Positions 1 through 8,525 of a stretch of DNA of 64,000 nt are shown here, one piece after another; position 1 is the stretch's first letter; every line of letters begins with the position of its first letter. The position numbers and the translations under genes were made by a program. The stretch lies in contig NZ_BMDT01000012.1 in the NCBI RefSeq assembly GCF_014635985.1, positions 1 through 64,000 of the forward strand, given 5' to 3'. This stretch comes from Enterococcus alcedinis. Lineage in GTDB: Bacteria; Bacillota; Bacilli; Lactobacillales; Enterococcaceae. Below the pieces are notes generated by a model. The model did no database searches and was not told where the DNA came from. It worked only from the letters and a program-made list of their open reading frames with translations.

Positions 1-227
1 CTGAAAGTTTTTATATAAAGAAATTAGATAGTTACGAAGCTGTCTGTAACGATGTTTCTCGCTATATCCGTTACTACAATAACTATCGTTACGTCGAATC
101 ATTAAACAATTACTCTCCAAATGAATACCGAAAATTAACAGCATAAAAAACGCAATCTCACGATAAGAGAATGCGTAATCTAAAATATTAGTTTTTGTTT
201 TTAACACTGTCTACTTGACAGGGAGCA
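1..227 (+). mobile_element. Right end of an IS3-family insertion sequence
   Basis: The left edge holds the last codons of an IS3-type transposase followed by about 80 bp of non-coding DNA. That DNA ends in a candidate terminal repeat, TGTCTACTTGACAGGGAGCA at 208-227. Ends of this form, beginning TG on the opposite strand, are typical of IS3-family elements. The left part of the element lies outside the window, so its inverted-repeat partner and target duplication cannot be checked. The right boundary is approximate. Confidence 0.6.
3..146 (+). CDS. IS3-family transposase (ORFB), C-terminal 47 residues
   Basis: Frame 3 reads through from the window edge to a TAA at 144-146. It encodes a tail containing IRYYNNYRYVESLNNYSPNEYR, which matches the extreme C-terminus of the DDE integrase domain of IS3-family ORFB proteins (the usual pattern is YNN.R.....SP.EYR). 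The catalytic DDE residues lie upstream, outside the window, so it cannot be said whether the copy is intact. A weak hairpin at 151-175 follows the stop. Confidence 0.75.
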   Translation, partial: ESFYIKKLDSYEAVCNDVSRYIRYYNNYRYVESLNNYSPNEYRKLTA

Positions 228-255
228 CTTCATTAAACGTCTAATCTCGGTATTT

Positions 256-552
256 TTATTTTTGATAGGTTTCATCAAGCGCTTTTAACATTACATATGT
301 TTTTTGGTACGCCTGACAAGCATCCGCTGGCGGTGTGTAATTTGCAGTAATGCTTTGTAAACGAGCAATATCTGACGTCAGCATTACTCTCGTAAAATCA
401 TCCTTCTGTGTTTTGTCTTGTATCGTTAAAAATAATTGACGAACTTCGCGTAACTCTGGATGATTTTCTCCATGTACTTTTTCAATTGTTCGCGTAAACT
501 TATCTAATTCTGGAAAAGCTTTTTTTGCATACACCTTAAATGTCGTTGTCAT
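256..552 (-). CDS. Ric-type iron-sulfur cluster repair di-iron protein (short)
   Basis: This is a cytoplasmic protein of about 98 residues resembling the short proteins annotated as iron-sulfur cluster repair di-iron protein Ric in streptococci and enterococci. Those are related to part of ScdA/YtfE, which protect or repair Fe-S clusters after oxidative or nitrosative stress. Visible family features are the FPELDKFTRTIEKVHGENHPE segment, whose His and Glu residues are candidate iron ligands, and a conserved NYTPPAD motif near the C-terminus. An in-frame ATG lies at 570, but AGTAGGA sits six bases before the ATG at 552, so the shorter start is preferred. It is transcribed alone and divergently from the propeller gene, with an FNR-type palindrome between them. 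Family assignment is from memory of sequence style. Confidence 0.6.
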   Translation of the reverse strand: MTTTFKVYAKKAFPELDKFTRTIEKVHGENHPELREVRQLFLTIQDKTQKDDFTRVMLTSDIARLQSITANYTPPADACQAYQKTYVMLKALDETYQK

Positions 553-611
553 ATCAGTTCCTACTTTCATTTGATTTGACTCTAGTCTAAGTCAACGTTA
601 AAGAAAAAGAC

Positions 612-625
612 TTGATAAGTATCAA
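612..625. promoter_or_regulatory. FNR/Flp-type palindromic box
   Basis: TTGATAAGTATCAA is an exact TTGAT-N4-ATCAA match to the FNR/CRP-family (Flp) consensus. It lies between the divergent Ric and beta-propeller genes, about 60 bp from the Ric start. A second inverted repeat, TTGACT-N8-AGTCAA, lies at 576-595. An oxygen- or redox-responsive regulator would fit the Ric protein. No FNR/Flp gene is in the window, so binding is inferred. Confidence 0.45.
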
Positions 626-702
626 GTTCCATATTTTAGTGGTTATTAGTTCCTTTATTAGCACATTTTCGGTAGAATTCAATTAAGTAAGGAGGCGTTT
701 TC

Positions 703-1737
703 ATGAATACTAAAAAGAGGCATCATCTAATCATTGGCTTGTTCTTCGTTTTTATTACGTGCCTGTTCTTTTTCTTACATTTCCTGCAAGATAAGGATAG
801 GGATAGCTTTCTTCAAATTGAACAACACTACCCCGAGATAGCCAAGGCGTTAATCAAAGACGTCCATTATAAAATACCGAATTTAGAAGAAACACTAACC
901 ATTGAAACGAAATCAAAAAAAGTCCAAATCGGCAAAGATATGGTGCCACAAGGCTTAACTTTTTCTGAAGACTACGGTTTTATATCGGCTTACAGTGAAG
1001 GGAAAAAATACCATTCTGTGATTTATGTGCTCGACAAAAAGACAGGAAAACACTTAAAAACCATCGTCTTGCCGGATACGCCACATTTAGGTGGGCTTGC
1101 TTATGATCCCGTCGGAAAGAACCTTTGGATGACGACTGAAACCACAGATGACGGGGCGCAGCTTTCTGCTCTTTCGATCAAACAAATTGAAGAAGATCAT
1201 TTTGAAAAAACAAAAAAAGCCATTACTTATCAGCATCAAATTGCTTTAACCGATTTATCGAAAGCTTCTTTTTTAGCCTATTACGAAAGCAATTTAGTCG
1301 TTGGGCATTTCAAAAAAGAAAATGAAGGCACCCTTGTTAGCTACCCTTTAAATGATGAGGGACTTCCTGAACAAGCCAAGCAAAACAATCCGGCTGAAAC
1401 ACGTGGAGCCGATTCAAAAAAGGAAAAAGCTGAAATCATTGAAAAACTTCAAGGTGTGACGTTTTATCAAGACCAAATTCTTTTTTCTCAATCTTACGGT
1501 CAAACTGCTTCACAGCTTTTTTTCACTAAAAACAATCTTGAAAAAGATCCAACAGCATATACTGAAAAAGATTTTACCGATGTCGTTGAATTCCCACCCT
1601 ACTTAGAACAAATCGTCGCGCATGACAATCGACTCTATGTCTTATTCGAATCTTCTGCCTTGCCCTATCGCCATAAATTAAAGACGATTCCGATTGATGA
1701 AGTCCTCGTCTTTGATTTAACAAAACTAAAAAAATAA
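703..1737 (+). CDS. Membrane-anchored YncE-like beta-propeller protein
   Basis: A 344-residue protein with a short basic N-terminus and one hydrophobic segment (about residues 8-26). There is no lipobox Cys, so it is probably a signal anchor with an extracellular domain. The domain contains repeat-like stretches (QGLTFSEDYGFISAYS, VIYVLDKKTGKHLKTIVLP, GGLAYDPVGKNLWMTTE) in the style of YncE/WD40-like propellers. No catalytic residues are evident, so its role is unknown; ligand binding or an esterase/phytase-like surface protein are possible. The start is well set by AGGAGG seven bases upstream of the ATG. It is monocistronic and followed by a long hairpin and a shared terminator facing argF. 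Confidence 0.55.
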   Translation: MNTKKRHHLIIGLFFVFITCLFFFLHFLQDKDRDSFLQIEQHYPEIAKALIKDVHYKIPNLEETLTIETKSKKVQIGKDMVPQGLTFSEDYGFISAYSEGKKYHSVIYVLDKKTGKHLKTIVLPDTPHLGGLAYDPVGKNLWMTTETTDDGAQLSALSIKQIEEDHFEKTKKAITYQHQIALTDLSKASFLAYYESNLVVGHFKKENEGTLVSYPLNDEGLPEQAKQNNPAETRGADSKKEKAEIIEKLQGVTFYQDQILFSQSYGQTASQLFFTKNNLEKDPTAYTEKDFTDVVEFPPYLEQIVAHDNRLYVLFESSALPYRHKLKTIPIDEVLVFDLTKLKK

Positions 1738-1742
1738 GGTGT

Positions 1743-1845
1743 TCAAAAAGTCGCTTTGCTCTGAGAAATTGGAGGTAAATTCGAACAATCGGGGCTTTCG
1801 ATTGCTCGAATTTAGTGGAATTTCCGAAAGAGCAGACTTTTGTCG
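1743..1845. repeat. Long imperfect palindrome in convergent intergenic region
   Basis: Roughly 100 bp can fold into one hairpin. The central arms AAATTCGAACAATCG and CGATTGCTCGAATTT differ at one position. Outer arms pair AAAAGTC, GCTCT and GAAATT on the left with AATTTC, AGAGC and GACTTTT on the right. It lies just after the stop of the propeller gene and before the argF terminator. It resembles stem-loop intergenic repeats of lactic acid bacteria but does not share ends with the 123-bp family at 11.2 kb. Confidence 0.55.
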
Positions 1846-1871
1846 CCCGTTTGTCGATCAAATATTTTTAT

Positions 1872-1911
1872 AAAAAAAAGGTGTTGTGATTTATGTCACA
1901 GCACCTTTTTT
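1872..1911. terminator. Bidirectional terminator between propeller gene and argF
   Basis: The stem AAGGTGTTGTGA / TCACAGCACCTT is flanked by an A-run on the left and a T-run on the right, so it can stop transcription from both convergent genes. Confidence 0.8.
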
Positions 1912-1933
1912 CTTATACAAACTTTTCTTACAC

Positions 1934-2857
1934 CTATATTTCTAGAACTGACGGCGCCATTAGTTTCACTAGAATCGCTTTTTGAGCATGTAGTCGGTTT
2001 TCGGCTTCATCAAAAATCACATCGGCGTATTTTTCAAATACTTCTGCTGTAATTTCTTCTTCACGGTGTGCTGGTAAGCAATGAAGGACGATCGCATCAG
2101 CATCAGCTACTTCCATTACTTGGTTGTTGATTTGATAGTTAGCAAAAGCCTTTTTACGTTCTTCCGCTTCCCCTTCATCTCCCATTGATGCCCAGACATC
2201 GGTAATCACTACGTCCGCTTCTTTTGCCGCTTGTAAAACATCCGTCGTCTGCTCAAAGGCATCTGGATAATCCGCTACAAAGGCTGCAATTTCCGGATGT
2301 AAGGTATAACCTTCAGGTGAAGCCAGTGAAAAGCGCATCCCTAATTTTAACGCTCCGACAATTAATGAATTGGCCATGTTATTGGGGTCGCCAATGAAAC
2401 AAACTTTTAAGCCTTCAAAAGAACCTTTGTATTCGCGAATCGTTAGTAAGTCGGCAAATATTTGACACGGATGCGAAAAATCCGTTAAGCCATTAATCAC
2501 AGGTACACTACTATGTTCGGCTAATTCTTCCACAATTGAGTGTCCAAATGTCCGAATCATAATCCCATCACAGTAGCGTGAAAGGACCCGTGCCGTATCT
2601 TGAATCGGCTCGCCTCGTCCCATTTGTAAGTCATTTGAACTTAAGAAAAGCGGATGACCGCCTAATTGGTACATCCCCACTTCAAAAGAGACACGCGTTC
2701 GAGTAGACGATTTTTCAAAAATCATCGCTAATGTTTTCCCAGCTAAATGTGGATGTGGAATATTATTGGCTTTTTCATATTTTAGTTGATCCGCTAAATT
2801 TAACAACTCAATGATTTCTTCCTTTGATAAATCAAGCATTTTTAATAAATGGTTCAT
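1934..2857 (-). CDS. argF: Ornithine carbamoyltransferase (anabolic)
   Basis: Catalyses carbamoyl phosphate + ornithine to citrulline in the cytoplasm, the sixth step of arginine synthesis. The 307-residue length is typical. Signatures are the carbamoyl-phosphate loop SSTRTR (about residue 54), HPCQ (about 130) and the ornithine-binding HCLPAHR near 260. AAAGGAG precedes the ATG and lies inside the end of argD, so the two are translationally close. It is the last gene of argGHCJBDF and is followed by a strong terminator. Location in the biosynthetic cluster, without arcA or arcC, argues for the anabolic rather than the arginine-deiminase enzyme. Confidence 0.95.
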   Translation of the reverse strand: MNHLLKMLDLSKEEIIELLNLADQLKYEKANNIPHPHLAGKTLAMIFEKSSTRTRVSFEVGMYQLGGHPLFLSSNDLQMGRGEPIQDTARVLSRYCDGIMIRTFGHSIVEELAEHSSVPVINGLTDFSHPCQIFADLLTIREYKGSFEGLKVCFIGDPNNMANSLIVGALKLGMRFSLASPEGYTLHPEIAAFVADYPDAFEQTTDVLQAAKEADVVITDVWASMGDEGEAEERKKAFANYQINNQVMEVADADAIVLHCLPAHREEEITAEVFEKYADVIFDEAENRLHAQKAILVKLMAPSVLEI

Positions 2858-2861
2858 CGAC

Positions 2862-4043
2862 TCACTCCTTTGGTTGACTCATGAGGACCTTGGCTAAAAT
2901 CGCTAGTCCTTCATTTAGTTCAGTATCAGTAATTGTTAGTGGTGGTAACAAGCGTATTTTTTCTTTGGCTGACAATACAATTAACCCTTGCTCTAAGCAT
3001 TGATCAATCACATCGGTTGCTTTTTTATCCGTTAATTGAATCCCAAGCATTAAACCAATACCGTCGATTTTTTTAACTGAAGGTAGATTGGTCAGTTGTT
3101 GACGGATCACTTTTTCTTTTTGTTGTACGGCTTCTAGTAGTGCATCGTTTAATTTCTCTAACACCACTTTGGCACCGGCACAGACGACTGGATTCCCACC
3201 AAAAGTTGTTGCATGATCCCCTGGTTGAAAGACGTTCGCTAATTTTTCCGTACATAAAATCGCGCCAATCGGAAGTCCGCCACCTAAACCTTTGGCAAGT
3301 GTTGTAATATCGGGTTGAACGTGATAATGTTCGCTCGCTAAAAGCGTGCCCGTACGGCCAATCCCTGTTTGGACTTCATCGGCAATGACTAACACATCTT
3401 GCGTTGCACACAGTTCAAATAACGCTTCAACATAGTCTGGATTGAGTAAGTGAATCCCACCTTCGCCTTGGACAAATTCAATCATTACCGCACAAACACT
3501 CGCATCCATTTTTGCTTTCAAAGCTTCAAGATTGTTGACTTCAACATAATCAAAGCCTTCAGTAAATGGATCAAATGACTGGTGAAACACGTCCTGTCCT
3601 GTAGCAGCTAAGGTCGTAATCGTTCGACCATGGAAAGAATCGACCAATGTTAAAATCTTATAACGATTGGCTTCTTTACCGTAGCGATCAAAACTATATT
3701 TACGGGCTAACTTAATCGCTCCTTCATTGGCTTCTGCACCTGAATTTCCAAAGAAGGCTTTCGAGTAATTGGTTCTTTGACAAAGTATTTGCGCGACTTG
3801 AGCCATTGGTTGTGTGTAATACAAATTCGAGGTGTGCTGTAACAGCTGACTTTGTTTGGCAACCGCTGCACTCCAGTCTGGATCACAATAACCTAACGCA
3901 TTGACACCAATCCCACTGCTAAAATCAACGTATCTTTTTCCTTGATCATCAAAAACAATCGCTCCTTTGCCTTCAACTAATGTGATGGGTTTACGAGCAT
4001 ACGTATTCATGACGTGTTGTTTCGTTTGGGCTTGTGTTGACAT
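2862..4043 (-). CDS. argD: Acetylornithine aminotransferase
   Basis: PLP-dependent class III aminotransferase converting N-acetylglutamate semialdehyde to N-acetylornithine. The 393 residues include the cofactor region FGNSGAEANEGAIKLARKY, the Asp of VIADEVQTGIGRTG and the Schiff-base Lys in TTLAKGLGGGLPIGA. Later comes TFGGNPVVCAGA, typical of ArgD/OAT enzymes. GGTGG precedes the ATG. It sits 15 bp after argB and almost touches argF. Close homologues can act on ornithine or succinyl-ornithine, but the cluster fixes the arginine role. Confidence 0.95.
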   Translation of the reverse strand: MSTQAQTKQHVMNTYARKPITLVEGKGAIVFDDQGKRYVDFSSGIGVNALGYCDPDWSAAVAKQSQLLQHTSNLYYTQPMAQVAQILCQRTNYSKAFFGNSGAEANEGAIKLARKYSFDRYGKEANRYKILTLVDSFHGRTITTLAATGQDVFHQSFDPFTEGFDYVEVNNLEALKAKMDASVCAVMIEFVQGEGGIHLLNPDYVEALFELCATQDVLVIADEVQTGIGRTGTLLASEHYHVQPDITTLAKGLGGGLPIGAILCTEKLANVFQPGDHATTFGGNPVVCAGAKVVLEKLNDALLEAVQQKEKVIRQQLTNLPSVKKIDGIGLMLGIQLTDKKATDVIDQCLEQGLIVLSAKEKIRLLPPLTITDTELNEGLAILAKVLMSQPKE

Positions 4044-4058
4044 TGATTTCCACCTTTC

Positions 4059-4913
4059 TTAAGAAAACATCGTTCCAATTCCGTCTTTTGAAAGCAATTC
4101 AATTAAAATCGAATGCGGTGTTCGGCCATCAATAATAATCGAACGCTTAACGCCACGACGAATCGCCTCGACACAACATTCGATTTTAGGAATCATGCCC
4201 CCGCTAATAATTCCTTGTTTGACTAGACTTGGTACTTCACTCACTTGAACGAGCGGAATCAAAGTGTTTTCATCGGTATAGTCACGTAATACGCCTTTAA
4301 TATCAGACATTAAAATTAAGTTTTCCGCTTGAAGCGTTGCGGCAATTTTGGCAGCCGCTGTATCTGCGTTAATATTATACGTTTGTTTATCGGTACCAAT
4401 CCCAATCGTTGAAACGACTGGAATGTAGCCTTGATCAAGTGCATTTAAAATCGGTGTCGCATCGACATTCGTGACAGTGCCTACAAAACCTAAATCAACG
4501 GCGCTGGCTTTCTTTTCTGCTTGCAACATTGAACCATCAATCCCACAGAGTCCAATGGCTTTTCCACCACTTTTTTCAAGGTGAGCCACCAGATTTTTAT
4601 TGACTTTTCCAGCTAAAACCATTTGGACAACATCCATCGTTTCTTGATCAGTATAACGTAAGCCATCGACAAAACGACTTTCTTTACCGATTTTTTGGAG
4701 GTGCTCATTAATTTCAGGTCCCCCGCCATGAACAAGGACGACTTTAATCCCAATCAATGAAAGCAAAACGATGTCAGCCATGACCGCATCTTTTAATGTT
4801 TCACTCGTCATCGCGTTGCCGCCATATTTCACGACGACAATTTTGTTATTGTATTTTTGAATATAAGGCAATGCGTCCATTAATATTTCCGCACGTAACT
4901 CATCGGATACCAT
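4059..4913 (-). CDS. argB: Acetylglutamate kinase
   Basis: Phosphorylates N-acetylglutamate with ATP, the second step of the pathway and usually the point of arginine feedback. It belongs to the amino-acid-kinase fold: KYGGNAM and VHGGGPEIN near the N-terminus form the nucleotide and substrate loops, and NINADTAAAKIA is the conserved late motif. A GTG in frame at 4922 could start it, but GAGGTG lies six bases before the ATG at 4913, giving a 284-residue protein of normal size. It lies between argJ and argD. Confidence 0.93.
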   Translation of the reverse strand: MVSDELRAEILMDALPYIQKYNNKIVVVKYGGNAMTSETLKDAVMADIVLLSLIGIKVVLVHGGGPEINEHLQKIGKESRFVDGLRYTDQETMDVVQMVLAGKVNKNLVAHLEKSGGKAIGLCGIDGSMLQAEKKASAVDLGFVGTVTNVDATPILNALDQGYIPVVSTIGIGTDKQTYNINADTAAAKIAATLQAENLILMSDIKGVLRDYTDENTLIPLVQVSEVPSLVKQGIISGGMIPKIECCVEAIRRGVKRSIIIDGRTPHSILIELLSKDGIGTMFS

Positions 4914-4933
4914 TTCTTTCACCTCATCCCTTT

Positions 4934-6172
4934 TTATGTATGGTAATCGGCATTGATTTTGACATAATCATATGTTAAATCACAGCCCCAAGCAGTCGCT
5001 TTCGCTTCTCCTTGGCCTAAATCAACATAAATGAAAATTTCATCTTCAGTTAAAATACTTTCTAGTTTTTTGACATCAAAATCGGCACGTGAGCCGTTTA
5101 AGCAAACCGTCTCGCGTCCTTTAGTTGAAGCCAGATCGACTTGGACATTTTCGATAGCAAAGTCACCGTCACTATAGCCAATCGCACACAAAATTCGTCC
5201 CCAGTTTGGATCTTGTCCAAACATCGCACTTTTAACTAAACTTGAAGTAATAATACTCTTAGCAACAAAACGTGCGGTACTTTTTTCTTTCGCACCCGTC
5301 ACTTGGCATTCCAGTAACTTCGACGCCCCTTCACCATCTTGAGCGATTTTACGTGAGAGTTGCATCAATACGACATACAATCCTTGAACAAAAGATTGGT
5401 ATTCAGCAGAATTACTATCGCTAATCAACGTATTGTCCGCTAAACTAGATGCTAAAACGGTCACCATGTCATTCGTTGACGTATCCCCATCAACGGAAAT
5501 CATATTAAACGTTTCATCAGTTACATCACGCACGGCTTGTTGTAACAACGTTGATTCAATCGCTGCATCCGTTGTCACAAAACAAAGCATCGTTGCCATG
5601 TTTGGATGAATCATGCCACTTCCTTTTGAAATGCCGCCAATGTTCACTGTTTTCCCAGCAATTTCAAGTGAGATAGCGTACTCTTTTTGGCACGTATCGG
5701 TCGTTAAGATCGCCGCGGCTGCCTGATCATTGCCCTCGCGGCTTAACTGATTTTTTAAAGCAGGTGCGGCATCGACGATTAATTCAATCGGTAACGACTC
5801 GCCAATAATCCCTGTCGAAGCGACGACCACATCACTGGCTGCAATCGCTAATTGATCCGCAATGGTTTGGCACATGATTTGCGCTTTTTCTTCGCCATCT
5901 GGATTACACGTATTGGCATTGCCACTATTAATAATGATTGCTTGTGCTTGTTGATTGGCTAAATGTCTTTGCGTCACATAAATCGGTGCCCCTTTGACAC
6001 GATTTTGCGTGTAAACAGCCGCCGCTTGGCACATGGTTTCGCTATAAATCAAGGCCAAATCTGGGCGGTTTTTATTTTTTCGTAAGCCACAATGAACACC
6101 GGAAGCGACAAACCCTTGTGCCGCACAAACCCCATTGGGAATCACTGTATAATTAAAATCTTTTGTTAACAA
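4934..6172 (-). CDS. argJ: Glutamate N-acetyltransferase / ornithine acetyltransferase
   Basis: Transfers the acetyl group from N-acetylornithine to glutamate, closing the cyclic arginine pathway; bifunctional forms also use acetyl-CoA. The self-cleavage site is visible as NMATMLCFVTTDA (about residue 190), where the Thr after Met-Ala becomes the nucleophile of the beta chain. Length is 412 residues. No ATG fits, so a TTG start at 6172 is read, with AGGGGG about ten bases upstream. No argA or argE is present nearby, consistent with recycling through this enzyme. Confidence 0.93.
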   Translation of the reverse strand: MLTKDFNYTVIPNGVCAAQGFVASGVHCGLRKNKNRPDLALIYSETMCQAAAVYTQNRVKGAPIYVTQRHLANQQAQAIIINSGNANTCNPDGEEKAQIMCQTIADQLAIAASDVVVASTGIIGESLPIELIVDAAPALKNQLSREGNDQAAAAILTTDTCQKEYAISLEIAGKTVNIGGISKGSGMIHPNMATMLCFVTTDAAIESTLLQQAVRDVTDETFNMISVDGDTSTNDMVTVLASSLADNTLISDSNSAEYQSFVQGLYVVLMQLSRKIAQDGEGASKLLECQVTGAKEKSTARFVAKSIITSSLVKSAMFGQDPNWGRILCAIGYSDGDFAIENVQVDLASTKGRETVCLNGSRADFDVKKLESILTEDEIFIYVDLGQGEAKATAWGCDLTYDYVKINADYHT

Positions 6173-6198
6173 CCTTCTTTTTCCCCCTTTATGACTCT

Positions 6199-7134
6199 TT
6201 ATTCTTTCAGTGAGGTGGTTTCATCAATCCCCATCATAATGTTCAAACATTGAACGGCTGCTCCCGAAGCGCCTTTGCCTAAGTTATCCAAGCGGGCAAC
6301 AAGTAAGATTTGTTCCTCGTGTCCTGAAAGATAGATTTCCAATTCATTTGAATCAACCACGCCATTTGCCCCTAAGAATCCTGATGGACTCGTTGGACTC
6401 ACTTTAATAAAAGACTGATTTGCATAATGCTCCATAAAGAATTGCTGCAAAGTCTCAACGGTGACTCCCTTCGCTAACAACCGCGTATGTAATGGTATCG
6501 CTACAGTCATTCCTTGATAGTAATCGGCAATGATTGGATTAAAAATCGGTGAGTAGTCTAAGTTTGAAACAAATTGCATTTCTTTTAAATGCTTGTGTTG
6601 TTGTTCCAAAGCATACAGACGAGGTGCCTCATATTCAATCGGACGTGGCGTTGCTTCATAGGCTTGAATTGTTTGTTTCCCACCGCCACTGTAACCACTT
6701 GTTGCATGACAAACAATTGGATAATCTTGTGGTAAAATCCCTGCCGTAACCAACGGATAAACGAGTGCTGCGAAACCACTCGCATAACACCCCGGGACTG
6801 CCACACGTTTAGATGATTGAATCTTTTGTCGATGTTGTGACGATAATTCAGGGAAGCCATAGGCCCATTCTTCATGTGTGCGATGAGCGGTCGATGCATC
6901 AATGACTTTAACTGCTTCATTTTCGATTAACGAGACTGCTTCAATCGCTGCAACATCGGGTAAACAAAGAATCGTATAATCGGATTGATTCATCAAACGC
7001 TGCCGTTCTTGCGGATCTTTTCGTAATGCTGAGTCGATTTTTAAAAGGGTGATATCTGAACGCTCTTCTAATCGCTCAACAATTTTCAATCCTGTCGTAC
7101 CTTCTTGTCCATCAATATAAACCTTTGTTTTCAT
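6199..7134 (-). CDS. argC: N-acetyl-gamma-glutamyl-phosphate reductase, short (type 2) form
   Basis: NADPH-dependent reduction of N-acetylglutamyl phosphate to the semialdehyde. The N-terminus has a short nucleotide-binding motif, YIDGQEGTTGLKI, and the active-site Cys lies in VPGCYASGFAA near residue 117. HATSGYSGGGK follows. At 311 residues it matches the shorter ArgC form, best known from proteobacteria, rather than the roughly 345-residue form with NPGCYPT that is usual in Firmicutes. AAGGAA precedes the ATG. It lies between argH and argJ. Confidence 0.92.
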   Translation of the reverse strand: MKTKVYIDGQEGTTGLKIVERLEERSDITLLKIDSALRKDPQERQRLMNQSDYTILCLPDVAAIEAVSLIENEAVKVIDASTAHRTHEEWAYGFPELSSQHRQKIQSSKRVAVPGCYASGFAALVYPLVTAGILPQDYPIVCHATSGYSGGGKQTIQAYEATPRPIEYEAPRLYALEQQHKHLKEMQFVSNLDYSPIFNPIIADYYQGMTVAIPLHTRLLAKGVTVETLQQFFMEHYANQSFIKVSPTSPSGFLGANGVVDSNELEIYLSGHEEQILLVARLDNLGKGASGAAVQCLNIMMGIDETTSLKE

Positions 7135-7152
7135 TTCCTTTTTGGCCCCCTT

Positions 7153-8523
7153 TTAAATTTTTTCAAGCGCCACTTTAATTTGTTGTTCCACTGCACTTTT
7201 GGCCGGACCGCCTGCCACTTTACGCTCATTCACACACGTAACTAAATCAATTGCTTGATAGATATCTTCACTAAACAAGTCACTCAATGCTTGATAACTC
7301 GCTAAATCAAGTGCTTCTAATGTTGTGTTTTTTTCGATACAAAGAGCAACTAATTTACCTGTAATTTGATAAGCATCGCGAAAGGCCATGCCTTTTTTAA
7401 CAAGGTAATCAGCGCAATCGGTCGCGTTAATAAACCCTTTCGCTGCCGCTTGACGCATGTTTTCTTTTAGAACCGTCATCGTTTCAACCATTGGTGCTAG
7501 CGTCGTTAAGCAAAGTTTGGCCGTATCAACCGCATCAAAGACGGCTTCTTTATCTTCTTGCATGTCTTTGTTATATGCGAGTGGTAAACCTTTCATCATC
7601 GTCAGTAAGGTCACCAAATCGCCAATTACCCGTCCTGTTTTCCCACGGATGAGCTCGGCAATATCTGGATTTTTTTTCTGCGGCATAATACTCGAACCGG
7701 TCGCATAAGCATCATCTAGTTCAATAAATTTGAATTCCCATGAACACCATAAAATGATTTCCTCACAAAAGCGTGACAAATGCATCATTAAAATCGCTAA
7801 ATCACTCGTCAGCTCAATCGCAAAGTCACGGTCAGACACACCATCTAAACTATTTTGGGTAATATCTGCAAACCCTAAAAGTTCAGCGACTCTTTGGCGA
7901 TGAATGTCATACGTTGTCCCCGCTAACGCACCACTTCCTAGTGGCATCTCATCCATTCTGTTTTGCGTTTCTTCTAAACGAGAAATATCACGTAAAAACA
8001 TTTGAACGTAGGCCATTAAATGATGTGCAAACGTAACGGGTTGAGCACGTTGTAAATGCGTGTAACCGGTCATAACCGTTTCAGTATGTTTGGCTGCCAA
8101 ATCACAAAAAACATGAATCAGTGATTTGGTCAATTGAATCAATTCAGTCGTTTCATCTTTCAAGTAAAAACGTAAATCCAGTGCCACTTGATCGTTACGA
8201 CTACGAGCGGTATGCAGTCGTTTACCGCTTTCGCCTAGTTTTTCAGTTAACGTTGCTTCAATAAACATATGGATATCTTCTGCCGATGGATCAATCGCTA
8301 ATGCGCCAGATTCTAAAGCTTCCAATATGTCTTCGAGGCCAGCAACAATTTTTTGGGCTTCTGTTACTGGAATAATGCCTTGTTCCCCCAGCATCATTGC
8401 GTGGGCAATACTGCCAAAAATATCATGTTTGTACATTCGTTGATCAAAGCGAATCGAAGAGTTAAAATCATTCACTCGTTCATCGATTTCTTTTTTAAAA
8501 CGTCCTGCCCACATTTTTGCCAT
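7153..8523 (-). CDS. argH: Argininosuccinate lyase
   Basis: Cleaves argininosuccinate to arginine and fumarate. The 456-residue protein belongs to the fumarase/aspartase superfamily. The signature [12 protein letters not shown] lies near residue 280, with [10 protein letters not shown] near 105 and [15 protein letters not shown] near 155 carrying the catalytic His. The ATG follows the argG stop by a few bases, with GGTG as ribosome binding site. Second gene of the operon. Confidence 0.96.
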   Translation of the reverse strand: MAKMWAGRFKKEIDERVNDFNSSIRFDQRMYKHDIFGSIAHAMMLGEQGIIPVTEAQKIVAGLEDILEALESGALAIDPSAEDIHMFIEATLTEKLGESGKRLHTARSRNDQVALDLRFYLKDETTELIQLTKSLIHVFCDLAAKHTETVMTGYTHLQRAQPVTFAHHLMAYVQMFLRDISRLEETQNRMDEMPLGSGALAGTTYDIHRQRVAELLGFADITQNSLDGVSDRDFAIELTSDLAILMMHLSRFCEEIILWCSWEFKFIELDDAYATGSSIMPQKKNPDIAELIRGKTGRVIGDLVTLLTMMKGLPLAYNKDMQEDKEAVFDAVDTAKLCLTTLAPMVETMTVLKENMRQAAAKGFINATDCADYLVKKGMAFRDAYQITGKLVALCIEKNTTLEALDLASYQALSDLFSEDIYQAIDLVTCVNERKVAGGPAKSAVEQQIKVALEKI

Positions 8524-8525
8524 AG

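Noticed and set aside
147-255. Hairpin at 151-175 as a strong terminator of the transposase gene
   Set aside because: The stem has a mismatch and no T-run follows directly, so it is too weak to list.
1574-1861. A 95-codon minus-strand open frame over the end of the propeller gene
   Set aside because: It overlaps a better-supported gene and the long palindrome; no start signal.
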